Shown here: positions 8,876 through 16,689 of the stretch, one piece after another
Position numbering within the stretch: the stretch's first letter is position 1
Layout of the letters: every line of letters begins with the position of its first letter
Assembly: GCA_000333235.1 (NCBI GenBank)
Contig: CAPN01000057.1
Coordinates: 1-64,000 of the forward strand
Length of the DNA: 64,000 bases
Origin: Pseudoalteromonas luteoviolacea B = ATCC 29581
GTDB taxonomy: Bacteria > Pseudomonadota > Gammaproteobacteria > Enterobacterales > Alteromonadaceae
Direction of reading: 5' to 3'
Notes under the pieces: model-generated
What the model was told of the DNA's origin: nothing
Databases searched by the model: none
Seen by the model: the letters and a program-made list of their open reading frames with translations, nothing else
Made by a program: the position numbers and the translations under genes

Positions 8876-9184
8876 TTAAGCTTCTGGCCCGTCTAGGGTA
8901 AACACGAGATGTTTACGCATATCTTTTAAAATCACGCCTTTTTTAAGCATCATGCCACTTAAGCGCTTTTGCCAGATCAGTAGGTCGCTTTTTGCATGCT
9001 CTAGGCTCGCTTCATCTTGAAACTGAAAACGAAGCAATAATGAGCTTGGAAACAAATGATATTCCATACTAAACCAGCATTGCAGCATGCCTGGGATTTG
9101 CTCTTTAGCTTGTTGCTCAATGGTGTCGGCAACGGCCATAACAAGAGCTTGCTGTTTGAGCTGTACCGCCGAAAGTTTTTTCAT
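8876..9184 (-). CDS. Uncharacterised 102-residue protein
   Basis: No family is recognised. The protein begins with a basic helix (KKLSAVQLKQQALVMAVADTI) and appears mixed alpha/beta, with no signal peptide or membrane segment. It is a single gene with ATG start at 9184, facing the S46 peptidase, and shares the bidirectional terminator at 8831-8866. Codon use looks like its neighbours, so it is probably a real lineage-specific gene. Confidence 0.6.
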   Translation of the reverse strand: MKKLSAVQLKQQALVMAVADTIEQQAKEQIPGMLQCWFSMEYHLFPSSLLLRFQFQDEASLEHAKSDLLIWQKRLSGMMLKKGVILKDMRKHLVFTLDGPEA

Positions 9185-9396
9185 AATGTTTCCTAACTAA
9201 AAAAGAATGGTCCCCCAAGTTTCATCAAAAGGCTAGATTCAGCGAGAAATTGAGTTACCTTGAGTATATACCAGTTGTCGAAGTGATTCTAAACCTCAAT
9301 AACAGCGTCTGCTTCCTGGCACTTCCCCCTTTGTTTTCATTTGAGTAGCAAAATCAGTTACACTCAGCATAGAGCACTTATTAGGATCATTCGTTT

Positions 9397-10449
9397 ATGC
9401 GTATTGTTAAGCCTTTATTTCTTACCTTAGCCATTGGGTTCACCTCACATGATGCAGTGGCCGCGCCGGCAGGATGGCAAGCGATGCTAGACCTCGCACA
9501 CCAATTTCCTAACCGCGTGGGCGGCAGTGAAACTGAAGCAGCGGCGGCAAAGTGGCTGACTCAACAGTATCAGGCGCTAGGGTATAGCGTGACGACCCAA
9601 CCTTTTGAATACAGAGTAAAACTCAATACCTTTAAGTCGCAAAATTTGATTGTCGATATTCCGGGAGAACGTGACGACATCGTCATTGTGGGAGCCCATT
9701 TTGATGCAGTCCCGAGCAATCAAGGTTCAACCGGGTTTACCGATAACGCCTCTGGCGCAGCGACGTTACTCGGTTTAGCCGAATTATTGAAATCACAAAA
9801 GCCACATTTCAGTGTCAGACTTATCTCGTTTGGTGCGGAAGAAGTGGGTCTGCAAGGCGCTAAATATTATGTAAACGCCAGTAAAACCGCGCTAAAAAAT
9901 GTGATTGGCATGATCAATTTAGACACGGTCATTGGTGGCGATCATCTATATATTCATAGTGCGCATACCAAACCCTATGATTGCTCACGCTTCGATCTAG
10001 ACGCGAGTCGATATTCACACAAGCCAACCCTTCGCGATGCTCTAATTAAGCAATCAAACACCAGTTTTCTGCCTGCAAAGTACACATTGCACCCAGAAAC
10101 AAAAGACTATCCCAAGGGTGAAACAGGCAGTTGGTCTGATCATGCTCCTTTTGCCTGCGCCGGACTTCCAATCGCTTATATCGAAGCGACTAATTTTATG
10201 ATCCACGGTGAAGATGGCTATGATGGCTACTCGCAAACGGTTTCGCCTGCCCTTTGGACTTGCTTTGATCAAACCACACTCGGCGCGTGTGACAGAGACG
10301 ATGAAAGCCAGTGGGGTAAAATTTGGCACACCCGTTTTGATCAACAAAACTACATAATAAAGGCGCTTGAAAAACAAGTAACGGATCAATTTTCATCAAA
10401 TGTGTTACTTATCCGCGATTTCTTAATCTCATCGGATATCAAGGACTGA
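9397..10449 (+). CDS. Secreted M28 family zinc aminopeptidase
   Basis: A 350-residue exported metallopeptidase. A signal peptide ends near AVAAPA (about 20-25). The dinuclear-zinc ligands lie in GAHFDAV (His, about 101-107), TDNASGAATLLGLAE (bridging Asp), GAEEVGLQGAKYY (catalytic Glu pair), MINLDTV (Asp) and SWSDHAPFACAG (His). The family removes N-terminal residues from peptides. It stands alone between the hypothetical gene and the iron locus; with the S46 and S8 enzymes it completes an extracellular peptide-digestion set. Confidence 0.92.
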   Translation: MRIVKPLFLTLAIGFTSHDAVAAPAGWQAMLDLAHQFPNRVGGSETEAAAAKWLTQQYQALGYSVTTQPFEYRVKLNTFKSQNLIVDIPGERDDIVIVGAHFDAVPSNQGSTGFTDNASGAATLLGLAELLKSQKPHFSVRLISFGAEEVGLQGAKYYVNASKTALKNVIGMINLDTVIGGDHLYIHSAHTKPYDCSRFDLDASRYSHKPTLRDALIKQSNTSFLPAKYTLHPETKDYPKGETGSWSDHAPFACAGLPIAYIEATNFMIHGEDGYDGYSQTVSPALWTCFDQTTLGACDRDDESQWGKIWHTRFDQQNYIIKALEKQVTDQFSSNVLLIRDFLISSDIKD

Positions 10450-10453
10450 TCGT

Positions 10454-10616
10454 TATACCCAATCTGTTTGAAGAGGCCTGTTTCAAAGCTCAATCGTGTT
10501 TTCAATACTCGGCACGCGAATGCAAAAAAGGTCGACACCTTTTAACTTAGCGCAACAACGTACTGGCAACACGATGTCGCTCCACAGGGCAGCTTTACAG
10601 ATTGAGTGGGTCTATA
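10454..10616. repeat. Intergenic imperfect palindrome, copy 1
   Basis: The ends are roughly inverted (TATACCCAATCTGTTTGAA at 10454 and the complement of that theme ending at 10616). The interior carries CGTGTTTTCAATAC and, opposite, GTACTGGCAACACGATG, so the whole can fold as a long hairpin. The interior recurs at 25314-25409 and the end sequence at 21717-21780. It is non-coding and lies between the M28 gene and the Fur box. A MITE-like or REP-like repeat family is the best reading. Confidence 0.65.
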
Positions 10617-10694
10617 CCCCAAGCAACCTTAAACGGTTTTGGTAAGAAATTTTATTTCCCTTAATAAACAACACAATAATAAATTAATGCTTTT

Positions 10695-10713
10695 GATAAT
10701 GATTTCCATTTAG
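10695..10713 (+). promoter_or_regulatory. Candidate Fur box before the TonB receptor
   Basis: GATAATGATTTCCATTTAG matches the 19-base Fur consensus at 13 positions, including the first nine in a row. It sits 60-80 bases before the receptor start, where it would cover the promoter, and the downstream genes are of the iron-uptake type. Confidence 0.65.
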
Positions 10714-10773
10714 ATTGTTAATTATGCTATTATTGGGTACAATGCAGCAAAATTAAAGGGAAATAATCTTACG

Positions 10774-12843
10774 ATGACTAAACTATCTATTGCGGTTTTA
10801 ACCGCGCTTTCTTCATTACCTGCTATTGCTAATTCAAATGCTGCTCAAATTGAGAAAATCGAAGTTCAAGGAACTCATGTCGAAGACGCATCATCGCTGC
10901 TTCGTAATGGCTTGGACGTTAAGGAAGTTGCTCGTTCAGTCCACATTATCGATAAAAAATTGCTCGAGGAAATTAGACCAAAATCGCTTGAAAACGTGAT
11001 TACCTTTACCTCAAACGCCAGTTTTCTTGGTAGTTCCGATGGTCGAGAAACGAGTTTAACCCTGCGCGGGTTTCAAAAACCGCCAATCCTTATCGACGGC
11101 TTTCGTGTTTCTCAGTGGGGTGGGGTAAGCGATCCTGAAATCTACGGTTTAGAACAAGTCGAAATTTTAAAAGGCCCTGACTCGATTTTGTTTGGCGAAG
11201 CAAACCCTGGTGGTATCGTTAATATGCGTGCCAAACGCCCGAGTAAAAACAGTCAAAACGAGGTTATTGTCGAGTTCGGTTCCGATGGCTATATCAGCCC
11301 TCGTGTTGATGTTGGTGGCGAGCTAAGTAACACCAGCTTAGTTCGTGTTATTGGTCTTTATAAGACCGACGATACACATAGAAACTATACCAACCCTGTA
11401 AAGCGTGCTTACTTTGCGCCTTCAGCCAAATTTATGCTTACCGATACCACAACCTTCACGGTATTAGCGGAAATCACTAAAGATGATAACCCTGCTGATT
11501 TTGGTAATGTATTGCTTGATGGAAAGCTTTTAGGTCCGATTGGACAAGTCAATAATGGCCCCGATGATACAATGAAGCGCCATTTATATAACTATGGTTT
11601 AGATCTCACTTCACAACTAAGTGCACATTGGCAACTGAACGCACGAGCTCGCTCCATCGACTCGGGTTATGAATACAGCGTATTTTGGATGCCAGCTGCG
11701 TACATCAAAGAAACCAATCAGGTCATGCGTGTACCTGCAAATCAGATTAACGAAAACAAAGAGATGGCTTACCAGTTAAGTCTCTCTGGCGACATCGATA
11801 TTGGCACACTGCGAAATCGCATTGTTGTGGGTGCCGATCACCGGACAACCGACGGATTCAGTGGTGGCGGTTGGGACCCTAAAGTGGCCAGTATGCTCGA
11901 TTGGAATAATCCTGATTACTCGCAACCAACCCCTGCATTAGAAACGTTAGGTCTATATCGATTCTCAGATGAAGCCACACGCTATGGCGTATTTGTACAA
12001 AATCACCTCTCGCTCACCGACGCACTGCTTTTAAGTGCTGGTATTCGTCACGATAGCGTTGAACGTAAAAAAGACGGCGGGGAACAACAAGAGTTAAACC
12101 ACACCAGTGCGCAACTTGGTTTAACTTACGCTATAACTGACGATTACCGCGTTTATTCAAGTTATTCAGAGTCGTTTTCACCCAATACTGGCTTAGATAA
12201 GTTTAATCAATTCCTTGCGCCGGAACAAAGTGAAGGTATGGAAATTGGTATTAAAGGCCAATTTAATCAAGATATTAGTTTTACTCTCGCGTATTTTGAT
12301 ATTACCAAGCAAAACGTCGCAGAAAACGATCCGACAGCACAAATTGATCCAAACTCCTTAAATCCATTTGGTCAACGCACTGTAGGTGAGCAAACCGCAA
12401 ACGGCGCAGAAATTGACCTAAATTGGCAAATTTCGACGCAGTTTTCTGTCTTTGCAAATTATGGCTATGCGGATCACGAGATCGTTGGCCTAAATGCCCA
12501 AAATCAAAAAGTCAGTAAAGGAAAAGCGCAAAACACACCCAACGCGAATAGTTCCATTTGGCTAAAATACGATTTCGAATTCGGCCACGGTTTTAATGCT
12601 ACCGTTGGCGGCGGTCTGCAATATACGGGTGAGCGTTACATTTCAAATGACGTAACGTTAGATTCTTATACCTTAGTTGCCGGTTATTTTCGCGTTGAAC
12701 AAGGCCCATGGCAAGCTCAGCTCAACATTCAAAATGCCACCGATGAGCGTTACGTAGCCCAAACTTCGGCGGCGACGGCGGCTCGAGGGGTTCAAGCCGG
12801 TAAACCGCGCGCGGTTATTGCCTCAATCGCCTATCGTTTCTAA
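10774..12843 (+). CDS. TonB-dependent siderophore receptor
   Basis: A 689-residue outer-membrane receptor with signal peptide (1-19, ending AIANS). The plug domain spans about 45-155, with LTLRGFQKPPILIDGFR, the YGLEQVEILKGPDSILFGEANPGGIVNMRAKRP block (cited in part: residues near 125-150) and an N-terminal IEKIEVQGTHVED stretch in the TonB-box position. The remaining residues form the beta barrel, ending in the typical terminal Phe (SIAYRF). It imports ferric siderophores using TonB energy. A Fur-like box precedes it and three membrane-protein genes follow, suggesting one iron-responsive locus. The ligand is not predictable. Confidence 0.93.
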   Translation: MTKLSIAVLTALSSLPAIANSNAAQIEKIEVQGTHVEDASSLLRNGLDVKEVARSVHIIDKKLLEEIRPKSLENVITFTSNASFLGSSDGRETSLTLRGFQKPPILIDGFRVSQWGGVSDPEIYGLEQVEILKGPDSILFGEANPGGIVNMRAKRPSKNSQNEVIVEFGSDGYISPRVDVGGELSNTSLVRVIGLYKTDDTHRNYTNPVKRAYFAPSAKFMLTDTTTFTVLAEITKDDNPADFGNVLLDGKLLGPIGQVNNGPDDTMKRHLYNYGLDLTSQLSAHWQLNARARSIDSGYEYSVFWMPAAYIKETNQVMRVPANQINENKEMAYQLSLSGDIDIGTLRNRIVVGADHRTTDGFSGGGWDPKVASMLDWNNPDYSQPTPALETLGLYRFSDEATRYGVFVQNHLSLTDALLLSAGIRHDSVERKKDGGEQQELNHTSAQLGLTYAITDDYRVYSSYSESFSPNTGLDKFNQFLAPEQSEGMEIGIKGQFNQDISFTLAYFDITKQNVAENDPTAQIDPNSLNPFGQRTVGEQTANGAEIDLNWQISTQFSVFANYGYADHEIVGLNAQNQKVSKGKAQNTPNANSSIWLKYDFEFGHGFNATVGGGLQYTGERYISNDVTLDSYTLVAGYFRVEQGPWQAQLNIQNATDERYVAQTSAATAARGVQAGKPRAVIASIAYRF

Positions 12844-12856
12844 TCGATGATAAATC

Positions 12857-12881
12857 AATGGAGCAGCACTGCTGCTCCATT
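12857..12881 (+). terminator. Hairpin between TonB receptor and downstream genes
   Basis: AATGGAGCAGC and GCTGCTCCATT form a perfect 11-bp stem with the three-base loop ACT. No T-run follows (TATATAAAGG instead), so it probably acts as a partial terminator or an mRNA-stabilising 3' end that keeps receptor levels above those of the distal genes. Confidence 0.6.
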
Positions 12882-12899
12882 TATATAAAGGATTGAATA

Positions 12900-13193
12900 A
12901 TGAATCGCTTCTTTGGCTTTTTTCGAAATCAACGATTTTGGTTAGCAGGACCGCTCACTACTGTTGTGTCGATGTTGTGCATGTTGGCAATGGCAGTTTA
13001 TTTTCCGCCTGGCGTTGGCAACATCAACAACATTCTGATGCCACTTCTCATGTTTCCGATTATTTGGGCATGTATTTTTTTCTATGCCTACCTTACTCAA
13101 CACTTAAAACGCGCGTGGTTTATTATCTTTACCTTAGGATTAATAAACCTAGCGATCATTGTGCTGCAATTTACCTTGGTGAAAGGAAGCTGA
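12900..13193 (+). CDS. Small inner-membrane protein of the iron locus
   Basis: A 97-residue protein with three hydrophobic segments (about 15-36, 43-64 and 72-93) and basic ends, so a small polytopic inner-membrane protein. It has an AAGG Shine-Dalgarno and ends four bases before the PepSY gene, so the two are cotranscribed. No function is known. The location suggests an accessory role in reducing or moving iron, or anchoring the PepSY protein. Confidence 0.75.
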   Translation: MNRFFGFFRNQRFWLAGPLTTVVSMLCMLAMAVYFPPGVGNINNILMPLLMFPIIWACIFFYAYLTQHLKRAWFIIFTLGLINLAIIVLQFTLVKGS

Positions 13194-13197
13194 TCCC

Positions 13198-14793
13198 ATG
13201 ACACGTACTCAAATAGAAAAATCAACGAAGAAAGCTTCGCTACTCAGCTTGCACAGTTGGTCAGGTGTTGTTCTAGGTATGCTGCTTTATGCGGTCATTT
13301 TCACTGGAACGGTTGCGGTTATTGCTCACGAAATTGGACAATGGTCACAAAGCCAAGCACCTAAAGATCGATTGCGCCATGCTGATATCGATGCGCTAGT
13401 ACGCCAACTTGCCGAGCAAACTGATCCAAAATACACCGAAGAGATAAGCATTACAGAAAGTTATAATAATCAGCTGGTGTTCTTTTTTCATACTCACGGC
13501 ACCAATCCCTCAGGTGCGTTGGATGACATTGGAGTCGAATATCGCGTCAATGAACACAATGAAGTTGTGCAGACTCGCCAAGGCTTTGGATCTGAATTAT
13601 TCCCAACTGACGATACAAACGCGCTTGGCCGATTTCTTGTTTCAATTCATACTGAACTGCACATGCCGAAACCTTGGGGGCTTATTCTTACCGGTATTTT
13701 AGGACTCGCCATGCTCGTTGCTGCAGTTTCTGGTATTTTGATGCATCGACACCTTTTCACCGACATTTTTTTACTGCGAAGCGCTCGCTCTGGAGAAAAG
13801 CTTAAGCGTGATGCACACACAGTTGCGGGTACTTGGAGCTTACCTTTTGCTTTTTTATTGGCTTTTACCGGCAGTTTTTTTAGTTTTGCCACCTCTTTTG
13901 GTTTACCTGCCATGGCGATGGTGGCGTTTGGTGGTGACCAGAAAGCCATGATATATACCTTAGTTGGGGAGCAAATGGAGGTGAGCGAAACGCCAAAAGA
14001 AACAACCAATCTCAACCTTATGATCCAAGATGCATCAGCACGAAACGATGCAGCACCGAATAATATCGTGATCTCCCATTACAATACTGAATCGGCGTCG
14101 ATGGAATTATTCTTTTTACCTTCACAAGGCGCCATTATCAGCAAATATGAACAATATAATGCAGCCACAGGCAGCGCTGAAGGTGTAAAACCCTTTGTAG
14201 GTACTGAACCTTCTTTTGGTAGTCTGATCCTATCACTGATATTTCCCGTTCATTACGGAACGTTTGCAGGGCTTTTTTCTAAATTAGTGTGGGTTAGTTT
14301 AGGAGTGGCGTCTTGTTACGTCACGATGACAGGTTTGCAGCTTTATGCCCATCGTCGCGAGAACAAGCTGTCTCAATGGCAATGGCTACCACGCTTTTGC
14401 CATTGGGGATTTATTGGTTTACCACTGTGCTCGTTGGCAAGTGCTGTCGGCTTTTTTATCAGTTCATCACTTGGCTTGAGTACAAGCAATTGGACACCTT
14501 TGGCTTTTGTTATTGCAGCAGGCATGGTCACTATTCTGTCTGTTGTCGTCAAACCTATAACTACGTTAAAGTACGTTTTACTCGCCCTCACGGGGTTGAT
14601 GTGCATTAGCTTACCGCTCATCCGAATAGCATTGAGTCAAACTGGTTGGATAAGCGCAGTACAACACCACTTCGAAGCCGTATTATTTGTCGATTTATCG
14701 TTATTTGTTTGCGGTGCGCTGTGCTTATACCAAGTAGTGAATTACTTACGTCAAAAAACATTAAGTCAAAGTACACTGCCGGAGGCTGTATAA
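13198..14793 (+). CDS. PepSY-associated TM protein, putative siderophore-iron reductase
   Basis: A 531-residue inner-membrane protein of the PepSY_TM/PiuB type. The first TM segment follows LLSLHSWSGVVLGMLLYAVIFTGTVAVI (about 14-42, with the family's His-Ser-Trp), a large periplasmic part carries the LVSIHTELHMP motif before the second TM, and the remaining helices include HTVAGTWSLPFAFLLAFTGSF and MLHRHLFTDI-like His pairs that could bind haem. Members downstream of TonB receptors are thought to reduce ferric siderophores; some have been linked to siderophore iron release. It overlaps the next gene by one base (TAATG). Confidence 0.85.
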   Translation: MTRTQIEKSTKKASLLSLHSWSGVVLGMLLYAVIFTGTVAVIAHEIGQWSQSQAPKDRLRHADIDALVRQLAEQTDPKYTEEISITESYNNQLVFFFHTHGTNPSGALDDIGVEYRVNEHNEVVQTRQGFGSELFPTDDTNALGRFLVSIHTELHMPKPWGLILTGILGLAMLVAAVSGILMHRHLFTDIFLLRSARSGEKLKRDAHTVAGTWSLPFAFLLAFTGSFFSFATSFGLPAMAMVAFGGDQKAMIYTLVGEQMEVSETPKETTNLNLMIQDASARNDAAPNNIVISHYNTESASMELFFLPSQGAIISKYEQYNAATGSAEGVKPFVGTEPSFGSLILSLIFPVHYGTFAGLFSKLVWVSLGVASCYVTMTGLQLYAHRRENKLSQWQWLPRFCHWGFIGLPLCSLASAVGFFISSSLGLSTSNWTPLAFVIAAGMVTILSVVVKPITTLKYVLLALTGLMCISLPLIRIALSQTGWISAVQHHFEAVLFVDLSLFVCGALCLYQVVNYLRQKTLSQSTLPEAV

Positions 14794-15077
14794 TGAACCA
14801 TTTAATCGCAACTTTTCCGTTTATTGTTTACGCCACCGCCGTGTTAATTTTACTCACTAAATCCGATACGCGTAGAGCAACCTTCTATCGTAAAATCGTA
14901 CCTGATTATCGTGAATTTCGCATACGTAAACCAATCAGAATGGCGTTGATGTATTCTTTATTGGTGCCATTTATGGTGTTTATTGTGGTGGGGAACGCCG
15001 CAGGATTTTTATGTTATTTTGGCGCCATTACCGTCATAGGCTGGCTCGTTGCTGAAATGCCCGGCAACGTGATCTAA
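14793..15077 (+). CDS. Small membrane protein, end of iron locus
   Basis: A 94-residue protein starting at the ATG that overlaps the PepSY stop codon (TAATG), which implies coupled translation. It has three hydrophobic segments (about 5-22, 47-66 and 69-88) with a basic cytoplasmic loop (RRATFYRKIVPDYREFRIRKP). No family recognised. Tight coupling suggests a stoichiometric partner of the PepSY protein. Confidence 0.75.
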   Translation: MNHLIATFPFIVYATAVLILLTKSDTRRATFYRKIVPDYREFRIRKPIRMALMYSLLVPFMVFIVVGNAAGFLCYFGAITVIGWLVAEMPGNVI

Positions 15078-15089
15078 TACCATTGGGGT

Positions 15090-15111
15090 CAGAGTCGATT
15101 GAACGACTCTG
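15090..15111. terminator. Bidirectional hairpin between iron locus and yhiN-like gene
   Basis: CAGAGTCG (15090-15097) and CGACTCTG (15104-15111) form an 8-bp stem between two convergent genes. It has no clear T-run. The GGGGTCAGAGTC start also resembles a REP-like sequence common in these bacteria, so it may be a REP relic used as a terminator. Confidence 0.5.
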
Positions 15112-15144
15112 CCCTGCTCAAATTCAGTTGCTCGCTGTTAGAAT

Positions 15145-16326
15145 TTAACAATATTGACCACAGCACCAACCACTGCTCCATGCATACTGGAAGTTATAAC
15201 CACCTAACCAACCAGTTACGTCGGTTACTTCACCGATAAAGTACAAACCTTGTGCTTTTTTCGCTTCAAATGTTTTACTCGACAACTCATCTACATCAAC
15301 GCCACCAAGCGTGACCTCTGCGGTACGATAGCCTTCAGTACCATTAGGCTTTAATTGCCACTGGTGGAGTGTTTTAGCTACGCTTTCAATTTCAGCATGA
15401 AGCAATTGGTTAAGCGCTTTATCAGGGAGTTGCTGTTGTTCACCTAAAATTTCCACAAACCGTTTCGGTAAAAGCCCAGACAGTGCATTTTTCAACGATT
15501 TTTGTGGGCTCTGTACTTTCCACGTTGCAATTAACTCTGCAACGTTCTTCTCGGGTAAAAGGTTAATAGCAACGGCTTGCCCTGCTTGCCAAAAACTCGA
15601 AATTTGCAATATTGCGGGACCCGAAATACCACGATGTGTAAATAAAATATTTTCTCGAAATTGCACACCTGACTCGCTTGTCACGATGCTGTCGATACTC
15701 ACTCCAGATAGACTCTCAAATCGTGCTTTGTCGTGATCGTGCAAAGTCAAAGGGACAAGAGCCGCGGTAGTTGGGTACACTTGCAATCCAAATTGCTCTG
15801 CTATTTTATAACCAACGGGTGTAGCGCCTAACTTAGGCATCGTTAAACCACCAGATGCAACAACGAGCGAATGACATTGAAACTCACCTCCACTTGTTGT
15901 TAACGTATAACCTTGTGTGGTTTTATCGACACTTAAAAGCTCGGTACGCAGTTGAACTTCGACGCCAGCCCACTCGCACTCAGTCATTAGAATATCGACA
16001 ATGTCTTGCGCACTGTTATCACAAAATAATTGTCCAAGCGTTTTATGGTGATAGGCCAATCCATGACGCTCAACCAGTTCGATGAAATCCTGTTGTGTAT
16101 AACGGCTTAAGCAGCTTTTCACAAAATGGGGATTGTGACAAAGGTAGTTATTCGGAGACGCATTTTCATTGGTAAAGTTACATCGACCACCACCACTAAT
16201 AAGGATCTTGCGCCCTACTTTTTTGCCCATGTCAATAACCAAAACCCGACGGCCGCGGTATCCTGCTTGTGCGGCACACATTAGCCCAGCAGCACCGGCA
16301 CCTATAACAATGACATCGAAACTCAA
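15145..16326 (-). CDS. YhiN/HI0933-family flavoprotein
   Basis: A 393-residue NAD(P)/FAD-dependent oxidoreductase. The dinucleotide-binding motif is at the N terminus (VIVIGAGAAGLMCAAQAGYRG, residues about 5-25), followed by the family signature GRKILISGGGRCNFTN, and a C-terminal GEVTDVTGWLGGYNFQYAW that closes over FAD. The family (YhiN, HI0933, BaiN) has no settled substrate in gammaproteobacteria. Single gene on the minus strand with its promoter in 16327-16450. Confidence 0.88.
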   Translation of the reverse strand: MSFDVIVIGAGAAGLMCAAQAGYRGRRVLVIDMGKKVGRKILISGGGRCNFTNENASPNNYLCHNPHFVKSCLSRYTQQDFIELVERHGLAYHHKTLGQLFCDNSAQDIVDILMTECEWAGVEVQLRTELLSVDKTTQGYTLTTSGGEFQCHSLVVASGGLTMPKLGATPVGYKIAEQFGLQVYPTTAALVPLTLHDHDKARFESLSGVSIDSIVTSESGVQFRENILFTHRGISGPAILQISSFWQAGQAVAINLLPEKNVAELIATWKVQSPQKSLKNALSGLLPKRFVEILGEQQQLPDKALNQLLHAEIESVAKTLHQWQLKPNGTEGYRTAEVTLGGVDVDELSSKTFEAKKAQGLYFIGEVTDVTGWLGGYNFQYAWSSGWCCGQYC

Positions 16327-16689
16327 TTTACTGATCCTAAAACCGATATTTTATACTGGTGAAGTATACCAGAGTCCTCTTGCATTACTTACCCACCTTT
16401 TTGTTTACATTTATTAACAATCAGAGTGTCGAATAAGTTTTTGAATAATTTATTACTTAATGAAAAGTTTTAACAAAAATGTAATAAAAAATAGATAAAG
16501 CAACCTGTATTTATGGTTGCTTTTTGCTCAACCATGGTTTTTTGGAAATCTAGACTTCTGCTTATATCAATTTACCTCTAATCAATAACAATAATTTCCT
16601 TGGTTAAAATTAACACAGAATTTACTTTGTTAACGTTCTTTTAGAGTTTGGACTCGAAAGAAGAACAAATAAACAATCTAGGGAAAATT
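16327..16689. promoter_or_regulatory. Divergent control region, yhiN-like / S8 protease
   Basis: A 363-base AT-rich gap serving two divergent genes. It contains an unexpected plus-strand hairpin-terminator at 16497-16525 and a long AT-rich tract (16560-16640) likely to hold the protease promoter. No operator is recognised. GGGAAA at 16681 supplies a Shine-Dalgarno that favours the protease start at 16690. Confidence 0.5.
16497..16525 (+). terminator. Orphan plus-strand terminator in intergenic region
   Basis: AAAGCAACC (16497-16505) pairs with GGTTGCTTT (16515-16523) and a T-run follows (TTTTT from 16521). No plus-strand gene lies upstream until 15077, which has its own hairpin and is separated by the whole minus-strand yhiN-like gene. 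It may end a small RNA or be a leader attenuator for the protease. Confidence 0.6.

Noticed and set aside
12893..13201. Alternative frame overlapping the small iron-locus membrane protein
   Set aside because: The frame at 12900 gives a clean three-helix membrane protein with a better start; the other has no pattern.
15081..15118. End of a second mobile element (GGGGTCAGAGTC motif)
   Set aside because: Only one copy of the hairpin is present in the window and no transposase is near, so a convergent-gene terminator is simpler.
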